Assembly: GCF_038007285.1 (NCBI RefSeq)
Contig: NZ_JBBOWX010000001.1
Location: forward strand, 2,993,501-3,057,500
Length of the DNA stretch: 64,000 bases
Direction of reading: 5' to 3'
Source: Sporosarcina sp. FSL K6-3457
GTDB lineage: Bacteria; Bacillota; Bacilli; Bacillales_A; Planococcaceae
Notes under the pieces: model-generated
What the model was told of the DNA's origin: nothing
The model's input: the letters and a program-made list of their open reading frames with translations, nothing else
Database searches by the model: none
In this document: piece after piece, positions 47,647 through 56,860 of the stretch
Layout of the letters: each line of letters opens with the position of its first letter
Numbering within the stretch: the stretch's first letter is position 1
Program-made: the position numbers and the translations under genes

Positions 47647-47688
47647 AAAGGCAATAAACCTTAATTAAAAGATTTATTGCCTTTTTAA
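47647..47688 (-). repeat. Cassette-boundary repeat, type A (short copy)
   Basis: AAAAGGCAATAAACCTTAAT, TAAAAGATTTATTGCCTTTTT: the same imperfect palindrome with GGCAATAAA and TTTATTGCC arms as at 39905 and 34962. The following flank is less conserved. It ends the two immunity genes of module 2. Confidence 0.7.
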
Positions 47689-47735
47689 TATTAATTTATC
47701 CAGGATAAACTTCAAATAATCTTAAAATAAAATGT

Positions 47736-48089
47736 TCAATCCAATTCTGCCCGAGAAAATAGTTCCTTACTGGTAACTTCATCTTCACACATATTTTTAA
47801 ATGAAATAGCAAACTTCTCTAATGCTTTTTTATCGGAGGAATATGCACAAAACATACCGGCTTCAGAATCAAAATTGACAATATCTTTTAGTTCAGGCAT
47901 TTTTTCTTCAAGAAAAACAATCGCTAAAGAATTCCAATCGTATCCATTCCCCTCAAATCCCTCATCAGATCGCGTATCAAAAATCTCTTGCTTATATCCA
48001 GCAACATCTAAACAAAAGGACGCGGAGCTTTCATCATAATTCACCCAAAAAAACGGAGCTATTTTCTTTTTATCAATAATAAAATTCAT
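47736..48089 (-). CDS. Imm51-like immunity protein (second immunity gene of module 2)
   Basis: A 117-residue acidic protein. The segment IVNFDSEAGMFCAYSSDKKALEKFA resembles the conserved end of Imm51 immunity proteins; assignment is by eye. The ATG at 48089 is preferred because it gives a typical compact start (MNFIIDKKKIAPFFW). It stands second after the GIY-YIG-like tip, 127 bases beyond the first immunity gene, so it may be left over from a toxin tip that has been lost. Confidence 0.55.
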   Translation of the reverse strand: MNFIIDKKKIAPFFWVNYDESSASFCLDVAGYKQEIFDTRSDEGFEGNGYDWNSLAIVFLEEKMPELKDIVNFDSEAGMFCAYSSDKKALEKFAISFKNMCEDEVTSKELFSRAELD

Positions 48090-48216
48090 CTTATCCCACC
48101 ACCAAAAATAATTTTTCGCCCCTAGAAACGTCATACTAGCACCGAGTACATGTTGACTTACTTATATTATAAATTACATGACTACTCAGTTAAAGTGATG
48201 GAATCTACAGCATGCT

Positions 48217-48564
48217 TTAATGTCCATAACCACTCAATTCATTAAATAACTCTTCAGCGTTTTCTTTAATTCCAGTTCTATATTTTGCAGGGATTTTTTG
48301 GCCGCACTTAGTAAACCATGCATCAAACGTATTTTTCCATTCTGAAACCCTATCCCTCTTAATACTTAAGTTTGCATCTACTTTATACTTTCTAGAAAGC
48401 ATCAATAAAATATCTATATGAACTAACATAACCTGATATGGCTTCTCAGTTTTCTTCAACCACTCATTGCTTTCTTCAATTTTCCTTATTGCCAAGTTAA
48501 AATAATGAGCATTTTCCAACTCTGCAGCTTCATTACCCTCTGGTGATGTACTAAATATTTTCAT
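48217..48564 (-). CDS. Predicted immunity protein of module 2
   Basis: A 115-residue mostly helical protein (AIRKIEESNEWLKKTEKPYQ, SEWKNTFDAWF). Its family is not recognised. GGAGGGAATT precedes the ATG, 20 bases after the stop of the GIY-YIG-tip module. It is the immediate neighbour and so the most likely cognate immunity protein for that tip. Confidence 0.6.
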   Translation of the reverse strand: MKIFSTSPEGNEAAELENAHYFNLAIRKIEESNEWLKKTEKPYQVMLVHIDILLMLSRKYKVDANLSIKRDRVSEWKNTFDAWFTKCGQKIPAKYRTGIKENAEELFNELSGYGH

Positions 48565-48583
48565 AATTCCCTCCAATTATTTT

Positions 48584-50653
48584 TTACAATTTATTTTTTT
48601 TAGGTTCATCGAACATTTTATCTTTTAAATCATTTAATGGATTTTCTGAAATCCATCTCTCTTTTACCCTTCCCCGGTTTTTATTTAATAGACCAGATTT
48701 CTTTAATTTTTCTAATATAGAATCGTCGATATTAAAGTTACCAATATTCTCTCTTAGCCTTTTTCGAATAAGAGCACCTTCAATAGATCTGGCCTGATCA
48801 TGCGTTAGATTTTCGGCAATAATTTCCATATTTGAAAATACTTTACCTGAACCTGCGTGCTCTACCATTCTAACCAAAGCATCCCTGCTTGTTATTCCAT
48901 AATAGATAACATTATCCTTTTTATTAAGCAATTGATAAACTAGCTCTCCACTTAATCCCCAAACATCCACAATTGTATTCGGATCTTTTACATACCCATA
49001 CAAAGTCGGATTCCCACCCGCAAGCCCAATCGGGTCTATTTGCGTATAATTTCCTTGCTCTGGGTCATAGTAACGGAATCGGTTATAATACAATCCTATT
49101 TCAACATCTTCATACTGACCTTGATATCGGAATGGAATAAAGTCCTTCTCGCCTGTGAATTCTTTTACTCTACCGTAAATATCCAACCCAGCTGACCAGA
49201 CTTTGGTTCCTTGTTCGTCATAAGCTTCGACGGGTGTTCCAAGATAGTCACTAATAATACTGTAGTTACCTTCACTCGTAATTTTAGCTGAAGGGACAAA
49301 CCCATCATTAAATACCCACGTGACTAGATTATCCGGTATTTCAGACTCGCTCTGTGACTCAACTAGATTTTCTAGTTCACTTGAATCACTCTCTAAGAAA
49401 TACTCATGTAGAATCGTGTTTCCATCCCACACGAATCTTGTTGTTTTTTCATTAGAACCCTTCTCAATCCGTCTACCCATCGGGTCATACTTGAAAGTAA
49501 CTTCCGTCTGATCTGGTTTGATGACCTTCGACATCATCCCGTTGCCGGTATATTCGTACTTCCACGTATAACCATTCTTATCGACTTTCTGAACGAGATT
49601 TCCTTCTTCATCATACGAGAATTTGGCATCTTTCGTTTCAAGTAGTCTGCTGCCAGCACCATAAACACGGTCTGTCTTTTCTTTCGTTTCATACAAATTC
49701 CCGACATCAGCGATATTACGGTGAAGATAATCAAACGGATTCCCTTGATTGGACCAGACGAGGTTGCTGAATTCGTCATAGCCGTAAGTTGTTTGTCCGG
49801 CGGTTAACTCATTGACCATGGATTTTAGGCGGTGATTGACGTCCCAATTGTACACGCGTCTTCTTGTATGTCGATTTTGACTGCTTATTCGATGGTTTGT
49901 TGGTCTACCTGTGACATCATACTGCCATTGACTGATGACATTACCAGATAAGATTCTTTCGATTTTTTGACCGAGCTCATTGTACTACATCGCTGCTGTC
50001 CACTGTGATTGATCTGATTGTGAAGCTGTGATTTGCGACACATTGCCCATCATATTTCGTTCGACATCAATGTTCGCACCGAGGCTACTCGTAACCTGTA
50101 AACGACTGCCGAGTTCATCATAGGTACTCGCAATCCACTGATCATTTTGCCATTCTTTGATGACTTGCCCAGATGGATCTCGCTCTAGCTTGACAGTCAT
50201 ATGTTCATTGGTAGTTTCCAGTAACGATCCATTTTTATCATAGCCAAACGTTTCCCACGTGTCATCGTAATAATCAGCTCGAATGACATTGCCTATACTG
50301 TCATGTTGATACGCTGTCCAACGATCACCCGGACGATGAATTTTCTGCACCAAACCTGCCTGACTTCGCTCATACATTTTGGTCAACTTATCAAAGCTGG
50401 TTTCCTTGATGATGTTTCCTTTCGTATCACGTTCAAATTGGTATGCTTCGCCTTTTTCATTGATAACAGCGGTTAACTGCTCTTCTGCATCAAAGGTAAA
50501 TGTGACATTCTTTCCACCACCTTGTTTACGGGAGGTTAAGCTGCCAAGAATCGTGTAGGCAAAGGAAACTTGCGTATGATTGTCTTTCGCCAATACAACA
50601 TCGTCATAGGCATTGTACTGTAAGCAAACGTCGTTACCATTTTGATGAATCAA
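48584..50653 (-). pseudogene. Orphan Rhs core with GIY-YIG-like tip, interrupted by a stop (module 2)
   Basis: A single Rhs frame runs from about 50653 to 48584 but is broken at about 49982-49984, where the CAG of the conserved TAAMQYNELG is TAG. Both halves are in the same frame, so this is a nonsense mutation. The tip (about 120 residues) has LVYQLLN...VIYYGITSRDALVRMVEHAG and a later SIEGALIRKRL, the GIY-YIG nuclease pattern with its Arg and Glu. The core ends QIDPIGLAGG and VDVWGL, lacking the DPxGL proline. No ribosome binding site is present at the fragment start. Confidence 0.8.
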
Positions 50654-50777
50654 GTCGTAAAAGCCATAATCTGCAGAGAATAAGTTACTAAATACATCAT
50701 AGCTAACTTAATCTGTGTTCTTGTCAGCTCATTCGTAACACTTCTTAACCGGTGATTCACTTCCCAATCATATAGAA
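50654..50777 (-). pseudogene. Remnant of a divergent Rhs barrel
   Basis: Translated on the minus strand, the stretch reads YDWEVNHRLRSVTNELT, then after a frameshift YDVFSNLFSADYGFYDL, before joining module 2 at IHQNGNDV. These match YNWDVNHRLKSMVNELT and YDEFSNLVWSN of the array but are clearly more distant, so a different Rhs gene once lay here. It sits between the module 1/2 palindrome and the Rhs break of module 2. Confidence 0.6.
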
Positions 50778-50818
50778 AGACATATGTAAGAGCATTAAAT
50801 ACTCGCTTACATATGTCT
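50778..50818 (-). terminator. Palindrome ending the active VgrG-Rhs unit
   Basis: Arms AGACATATGTAAG and CTTACATATGTCT around a 15-base AT-rich loop lie just past the stop of the immunity gene. The T-run is short, so it is a likely but not strong terminator. Confidence 0.6.
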
Positions 50819-50828
50819 TGATTAATTT

Positions 50829-51341
50829 TTATACTATATTTTCAATCTCTAAAAGAATACCTTTTGCATCTTCTATTAACTCTTCATCACACTCATGTTG
50901 AATGTATTCTTTAAGCACTTCTGCTGTTTCTGGAAATTCACACATACTCAAACTTGTTAATGAAGCTGTTTTAATTTCAACATCTTCTTCATAAAGTAAA
51001 GTCTTTAAAGCTGATACTAATTCTAAACAAGGATAATTAGCTGAAATCATTGCACACCAGTATCTTACACTGTAATGTTCACTTTTTAATGCTTCGATTA
51101 AATCAGCAATAACGTCTTCTTTTGAAAATTGTAAAATCACATCATCTACTAATTGATAAACACCAAAACCATCGATGTATCCGAATGAATTTAAAAATAA
51201 TTCTATACATCTTTTATCAGGCACCTTTAAAAAATATTTTCTAACTTCATCATAGGAAGATATTAATTCTTCTGATAAATTTTCATCTGAAGGCATTGGT
51301 TGATGATCTTTTAAAAATTGCAATGCTAATTCTGTATCCAT
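50829..51341 (-). CDS. HEAT-repeat-like immunity protein of the intact Rhs
   Basis: A 170-residue helical protein whose second half has HEAT-like repeats (LIEALKSEHYSVRYWCAMISA, LKTLLYEEDVEIKTASLTSLS, EVLKEYIQHECDEELIEDA). Such proteins serve as immunity factors in polymorphic toxin loci. The ATG at 51341 (MDTELALQ) has AAAGGGTG six bases upstream; two in-frame starts just before it overlap the Rhs stop. It lies directly after the intact VgrG-Rhs gene. Confidence 0.7.
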   Translation of the reverse strand: MDTELALQFLKDHQPMPSDENLSEELISSYDEVRKYFLKVPDKRCIELFLNSFGYIDGFGVYQLVDDVILQFSKEDVIADLIEALKSEHYSVRYWCAMISANYPCLELVSALKTLLYEEDVEIKTASLTSLSMCEFPETAEVLKEYIQHECDEELIEDAKGILLEIENIV

Positions 51342-51346
51342 CTTCA

Positions 51347-54300
51347 TCACCCTTTACATTTTATTGGTGGTTTCTTCAATTCTTCTTTATATAAAGCTTT
51401 ATTTTGTTTAATCAGCTCTTTCAACTGTTGATTCACTAGTTTCCTATCATATCCTTCATCCAATAGTATCTTTCTTATATCAATTACATCAGCCGCTAAA
51501 TGATTTCTTAACGCTCCTACACTTTTGTCAACTGGCTTTCTAAATGTGCGAGTTTTTTCATGTAAATCTTTACGCATATTTATCGTAATTCCTTTACCAT
51601 GTGAAGTTGGGCTGAGAGCATTTTGTAAAGCATGATGTGGGGTATGTGTTTTATTTAGACCTGCTTTAACATTTGCACGATATGATGTATTATATGAACC
51701 TACAAATAAATCTTCACCAGCTTTTGGTAGTAGTCCAAATGGGTCAATCCAATTATTCGGGTCACCAACATAACCATAAAGCGTAGGATTCCCACCCGCA
51801 AGTCCAATCGGGTCTATTTGAGTATAATTCCCTTGTTCTGGATCGTAGTAACGGAATCGGTTATAATACAAACCAATTTCCATGTCTTCATATTGCCCCT
51901 GATAACGGAATGGAATGAAATCATGTTCACCTGTATATTCTTTCACTCGTCCATAACTATCAAGCTCAGCTGACCAAACTTGATTACCTTCTTCGTCATA
52001 TGCTTCGACAGGCGTTCCTAGATAGTCACTAATAATACTGTAATTACCTTCACTCGTGATTTTTGCTGAAGGGACGAACCCATCATTAAACACCCAGGTG
52101 ACTACATTATCCGGTATTTCTAATTTATTCTGTGGTTCAACTGGATCGTTCTCTAAGAAATACTCATGTAGAATCGTATTTCCATCCCACACGAATCTTG
52201 TTGTTTTTTCATTAGAACTCTTCTCAATCCGTCTACCTAATGAATCATACTTGAAAGTAACTTCCGTCTGATCTGGTTTGATGACCTTTGACATCATCCC
52301 ATTGCCGTTATATTCGTATGTCCACGTATCCCCATTCTTTTCGACCTTCTGAACGAGATTTCCTTCTTCATCGTAAGAAAATGTTGCCTCGCTCGTTGCG
52401 AGTAACCTACTGCCGGCACCATAGACACGATCTGACTTTTCTTTCGTTTCATACAAATTCCCGACATCATCGACATTACGGTGTATGAAGTCGAATGGGT
52501 TGCCTTGATTTGACCAGATAAGATTGCTGAATTCGTCGTAGCCGTAAGTTGTTTGTCCGGCGGTTAACTCATTGACCATGGATTTTAGGCGGTGATTGAC
52601 GTCCCAATTGTACACGCGTCTTCTTGTATGACGGTTTTGATTGCTTACTCGATGATTGGTCGGTCTACCTGTGACATCATACTGCCATTGACTGATGACG
52701 CCCCCGGGTAAGATTCGCTCGATTTCTTGGCCGAGTTCGTTGTACTGCATTGCGGCGGTCCATTGTGATTGATCTGATTGTGACGCTGTGATTTGCGCCA
52801 CATTCCCCATCGTATTTCGTTCCACATCAATGTTGGCACCCAGGCTACTCGTAACTTGTAAACGACTGCCGAGTTCATCATAGCTACTCGCAATCCACTG
52901 GTCATTTTGCCATTCTTTGATGACTTGCCCAGATGGGTCTCGCTCTAGCTTGACAGTCATATGTTTATTGGCAGTCTCTAGTAACGATCCATTTTTATCA
53001 TAGCCAAACGTTTCCCACGTGTCATCGTAGTAGTCAGCACGAATGACATTCCCTATACTGTCATGCTGATACGCTGTCCAACGATCACCCGGACGATGAA
53101 TTTTCTGCACCAAACCTGCATGACTTCGTTCATACGTTTTGGTCAGCTCATCAAAGCCGATTTCCTTGATGATATTTCCTTTCGCATCACGTTCAAATTG
53201 GTACGCTTCGCCTTTTTCATTGACCACAGCCGTTAACTGCTCTTCTGTATCATAGGTGAACTCAACTTTCTTCCCACCTTGTTTTCGAGCCGTCAAGCTG
53301 CCAAGAATGGTGTAGGCAAAGGACACTTGCGTATGGTTGTCTTTCGCCAAAACCACATCGTCATAAGCATCATACTGCAATCGAACGTCGTTCCCATCTG
53401 ACAGATTTGCGCGTACAAGTCGATTCAAGCGATCATAACCGAACTTTTCTGAGGCTCCTAGCGGATTCGTCGTGGTTGTGCAATTCCCCCGATGGTCATA
53501 CGCCCAGGTTGAACTCGTCCCGTCTGGCAATGTCACTTGACGTAAGTTCAAATCATCATCATACGCTAATTTTACCATATGCCCTTGCGTATTCGTCACC
53601 GTTTCGATTAAATGATGCTCATTATAGGAAAACTCTGTTTTCGTACCATCTTCTAAAACATTCGCCTGTAATGTCCCATCCTCATTATACATCCACAGAC
53701 GACTTCCACCCTCTGCATTAACAGCTTGAATCAGCCTATCCTGCTCATCATATTGTGAGGATACAGTACTGCCATCTGCAAGCGTAACCGTCACAGGATT
53801 TGCCCACTCATCGTAGCTAAACATCGTCACACGACCATCTTCATCAACTGCTTGGAGTAATTCAAAGTCGTCGTTATAGTCTTCACTGACTTCACTACCA
53901 TCTGGATGTACAATTTTCGTACAAAGGTTATCTTCGTTAAAATAGTAAATACTCGTATGCCCTAAACTATTGGTAATTTCGTTATACTCCTCGTAATACG
54001 CAAGCTCACCAGCAAGGACATTCCCATCTCCCCATGTCTTGACCACGCGTGCACCCGTTGTGGGACCATCATATCGCCAGAAGAAGGAATTTTTATTGCG
54101 GTCTGTTTTTTGCATCATTAAGTGGTTGGTATAGCTGATATGCGTACTTTGCCCTAACGCATCTTGGATTTCGACTAAATCTTGAATGTCGTTGTACACA
54201 TAGCGAACCAGCACTTCACGACTCATCTGGTGACACAAGGCGACTTCTGTCATTCTGCCTGCCTCATTGGTCGTCACCTCAAGCACTCTGCCGACACTGT

Positions 54301-56830
54301 CGGTTACTTGGGATAAGAAGCCTTTGAGATTATACGCAAATTGAATGTGATGGTCTTGTTCATTTTTCACTTCTTTTAAGCGATACTTCGTTTCGGTTGT
54401 TTGTTCAAATACATACATCAATCGTGTATCATGTTCAAACAAATGGTATTCCTCACCTGTATTGGTCAACGTCATTCTTTCTCGTTTATTAAAATACGGC
54501 AAGTTCACTGGCAATATTGGAAATCCTACCGCACGCCCATCCGTCACCACGATGCCAATCATGTCATCTTCTTCAAAAATCTCCAAAGCTAGATCATAGA
54601 TGAAATGCATCCCATGACCTGTTAAGCCAACCCGGCTACTATCACTGTACCAAGCGCGTTCCCATGAAAGGGGAATTGGGCCAGGCAGTTCAAAATCGAC
54701 GCCTTCATAAATCATACGTCCTGTGATTAAATCAACGGGTTCAAACCCTTTTTTACAAAACTTATCACTTAATCCTTTTGTACAATCAAATTTCTTTAAT
54801 ACTTGATGGTTTAATTTCGTTAGTTCGGTTTTGGCCAGCGCTTTCATCCCGTCTACTGCCTTTGAAACAGCTAGCACTTCATCCATCGATTGGATGACTT
54901 TATCCGCTGCGGTTTTCACACTCTTTGAGCCTTTGTTGGCGAGCGCTGTAACTGTATCTAGCGTCTTGGATACTTTCGTATACGCTGCTTTCATCCCTTT
55001 GGCTACTTTGGCTGCATCCGCTGCCTTATCCGCGGCTTTTGCAGTTTTTGCGGTTTTACTGGCGACTTTTGCCGCTTTATTGGCCATATAGCCTGCTTTT
55101 GCTGCATCCCCAACACCGGGAATAGCACCGACTAAGTTCATGGCTGCCCCCATGTAATCGCCTCGTGCTAAGCTAAGTCCCGCGTTTGCAACATCCGCAA
55201 AGGTACCGATAACAGGAATAAACCCAGCAACATCTAGTGCTAAACTAACGCCGTCCAAAATTTTGCTGAATAAGCCTTTCTTCTCTTTTTTCTGGGGTGC
55301 TTGTTGCGGGAAAATTACGTCAACTTTCCCCATAGCTGCGGTGGCTTCTGCATTTAACTTCGGGAGTTGACTTTGCTTCTCCGTCCCTTCTTGATCAATG
55401 AGCGTACTGATTAACTGAGTATCAGCCGCAAGGATAATATGACTGCTCTCTTGCGCTGAAATGGCAATCCACTCTTCTGCCTCCATGGACAACTCTTTCA
55501 TCCCACTCATGTCGAGTGTTTCATCCGCCGCTATCATGATCGTACTGTCGCTCAGAAACGTCACACCTTCGCCATCATCCATCTGGACTTCCAATACCCC
55601 TTCTACTGAACTAAAGGTAATGTCGCCCACACCTAATGTCATATCTTTTCCAGCAGTAGTTGCCAATGACTTAACTGTAGAATCCGCCATTTTCTTCGTT
55701 GACTGCTGCTTCCCCTCTGATGAAACTGAATCGACACGCACCGAGCTAATGACGATAGCCTCTTCTTCGACCGCACTTAGAAAGTGCAATTGCGCACGTG
55801 CACCTATTTGAGGCATTAAATACATCACGCTATTGGCATCTGCAGAATAAGCAAACCAATGCGCTTTTGCTTTCTCTTGCTTTTTATCTATATCTAAATG
55901 CATTTTAACAGTGTTTTGCGTAACATCTATTATTTTCCCTGTAAATGCTGCACCAATGAGATCTTCATTGCGTACCAATCGCTGACGAATACTTTTCGCT
56001 GGTTGTGCAGTATAGTGAAACTTCAATACACCACCATCAAGATAGATTTCCCGCACCGTTATGATATAGGATTTCCCCTTAGATTGTACCAACGTGCCCA
56101 ACTCATAGGCTTCCGTGCTTTCAAACGCACAAAAAGTATAATCGGCTTCGCTCACATCTGTACCATCATTTTCAGTAATCATCCGATAGTCATCTACATC
56201 CATACGTAAGGCAGAAGGCAGATCGTCGATTGTTATGCTTTTCCTCCCCTGAGGTGTACCTAGCCAAAATCGAGCGCCCTTCCCTTGTAAATCAGGAAAA
56301 ACAACCGCCTGCAACCGGGAGGCCATTCTTTTGATGAATTCCCAATCGGTTTCCATATATTGAATCGAAATATGCTCAATGGCCTGCCCGTTAGAAGCAC
56401 GGTCGATGTAATCTCCCTGAGGATAGGCACTTACGATGTTGTTCATTAACTCTACATACGTCATAGTCGTATCCTGAAAAGAACGTGAGCGCTTCACAAT
56501 ATCCATATTTGCGGTAAATGAGACCGCCTCAACTACAACATAGTGCACGCCTTGCACTGCCTGCAACTCCGCATTTTCAATTCTTCCTGAGAATAATACG
56601 TCTCTCTGTCGTCCGAATTTCACAACGACTTCATCTGTATGACTGACTTGCTGAATATAATTTTGCGCCCGCTCTTCCGCAATCATACCCGTAAAGTACA
56701 ATCGCGCATGGTCATTGCCTCTTTGCTTGATGGTTAATTTATCTAAATGGATAAGTGGATAAGGCCATATGAGCTCAATATCCTCATACGTACTAACGAT
56801 ATGTACGTCTTTTTCTCCAAGCGTTTTCAA
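51347..56830 (-). CDS. VgrG-Rhs fusion polymorphic toxin (intact carrier, module 1)
   Basis: An 1,827-residue fusion. Residues 1-370 are VgrG/gp27-gp5-like, with ETDWEFIKRMASRLQAVVFP and an OB-fold region. About 390-480 form a gp5-like beta-rich stretch. 520-575 are hydrophobic (VSLALDVAGFIPVIGTFAD). An Ala/Lys coiled region follows, a DUF6531-like start near 695 (ITGRMIYEGVDFELPGP), Rhs repeats to about 1690, and the core with GNYTQIDPIGLAGG and IDPFGL. The tip (about 1700-1827) has THTPHHALQNALSP and a basic C-terminus, possibly a nuclease. There is no signal peptide. The TTG start has AAAGGAGGT six bases upstream. It is the only Rhs here with a loading domain and a proper translation start. 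Confidence 0.88.
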   Translation of the reverse strand: MKTLGEKDVHIVSTYEDIELIWPYPLIHLDKLTIKQRGNDHARLYFTGMIAEERAQNYIQQVSHTDEVVVKFGRQRDVLFSGRIENAELQAVQGVHYVVVEAVSFTANMDIVKRSRSFQDTTMTYVELMNNIVSAYPQGDYIDRASNGQAIEHISIQYMETDWEFIKRMASRLQAVVFPDLQGKGARFWLGTPQGRKSITIDDLPSALRMDVDDYRMITENDGTDVSEADYTFCAFESTEAYELGTLVQSKGKSYIITVREIYLDGGVLKFHYTAQPAKSIRQRLVRNEDLIGAAFTGKIIDVTQNTVKMHLDIDKKQEKAKAHWFAYSADANSVMYLMPQIGARAQLHFLSAVEEEAIVISSVRVDSVSSEGKQQSTKKMADSTVKSLATTAGKDMTLGVGDITFSSVEGVLEVQMDDGEGVTFLSDSTIMIAADETLDMSGMKELSMEAEEWIAISAQESSHIILAADTQLISTLIDQEGTEKQSQLPKLNAEATAAMGKVDVIFPQQAPQKKEKKGLFSKILDGVSLALDVAGFIPVIGTFADVANAGLSLARGDYMGAAMNLVGAIPGVGDAAKAGYMANKAAKVASKTAKTAKAADKAADAAKVAKGMKAAYTKVSKTLDTVTALANKGSKSVKTAADKVIQSMDEVLAVSKAVDGMKALAKTELTKLNHQVLKKFDCTKGLSDKFCKKGFEPVDLITGRMIYEGVDFELPGPIPLSWERAWYSDSSRVGLTGHGMHFIYDLALEIFEEDDMIGIVVTDGRAVGFPILPVNLPYFNKRERMTLTNTGEEYHLFEHDTRLMYVFEQTTETKYRLKEVKNEQDHHIQFAYNLKGFLSQVTDSVGRVLEVTTNEAGRMTEVALCHQMSREVLVRYVYNDIQDLVEIQDALGQSTHISYTNHLMMQKTDRNKNSFFWRYDGPTTGARVVKTWGDGNVLAGELAYYEEYNEITNSLGHTSIYYFNEDNLCTKIVHPDGSEVSEDYNDDFELLQAVDEDGRVTMFSYDEWANPVTVTLADGSTVSSQYDEQDRLIQAVNAEGGSRLWMYNEDGTLQANVLEDGTKTEFSYNEHHLIETVTNTQGHMVKLAYDDDLNLRQVTLPDGTSSTWAYDHRGNCTTTTNPLGASEKFGYDRLNRLVRANLSDGNDVRLQYDAYDDVVLAKDNHTQVSFAYTILGSLTARKQGGKKVEFTYDTEEQLTAVVNEKGEAYQFERDAKGNIIKEIGFDELTKTYERSHAGLVQKIHRPGDRWTAYQHDSIGNVIRADYYDDTWETFGYDKNGSLLETANKHMTVKLERDPSGQVIKEWQNDQWIASSYDELGSRLQVTSSLGANIDVERNTMGNVAQITASQSDQSQWTAAMQYNELGQEIERILPGGVISQWQYDVTGRPTNHRVSNQNRHTRRRVYNWDVNHRLKSMVNELTAGQTTYGYDEFSNLIWSNQGNPFDFIHRNVDDVGNLYETKEKSDRVYGAGSRLLATSEATFSYDEEGNLVQKVEKNGDTWTYEYNGNGMMSKVIKPDQTEVTFKYDSLGRRIEKSSNEKTTRFVWDGNTILHEYFLENDPVEPQNKLEIPDNVVTWVFNDGFVPSAKITSEGNYSIISDYLGTPVEAYDEEGNQVWSAELDSYGRVKEYTGEHDFIPFRYQGQYEDMEIGLYYNRFRYYDPEQGNYTQIDPIGLAGGNPTLYGYVGDPNNWIDPFGLLPKAGEDLFVGSYNTSYRANVKAGLNKTHTPHHALQNALSPTSHGKGITINMRKDLHEKTRTFRKPVDKSVGALRNHLAADVIDIRKILLDEGYDRKLVNQQLKELIKQNKALYKEELKKPPIKCKG

Positions 56831-56860
56831 TTACTTACCTCCTTTCATACAATCTCCTCT

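Noticed and set aside
33700..51000. Insertion sequences driving the duplications
   Set aside because: No transposase frame or terminal inverted repeat with target duplication was found at the module boundaries; the palindromes are terminator-like.
38800..55100. Plus-strand open frames across the Rhs genes
   Set aside because: They recur at the same place in each copy because the DNA is repeated, and they are antisense shadows of the Rhs reading frame.
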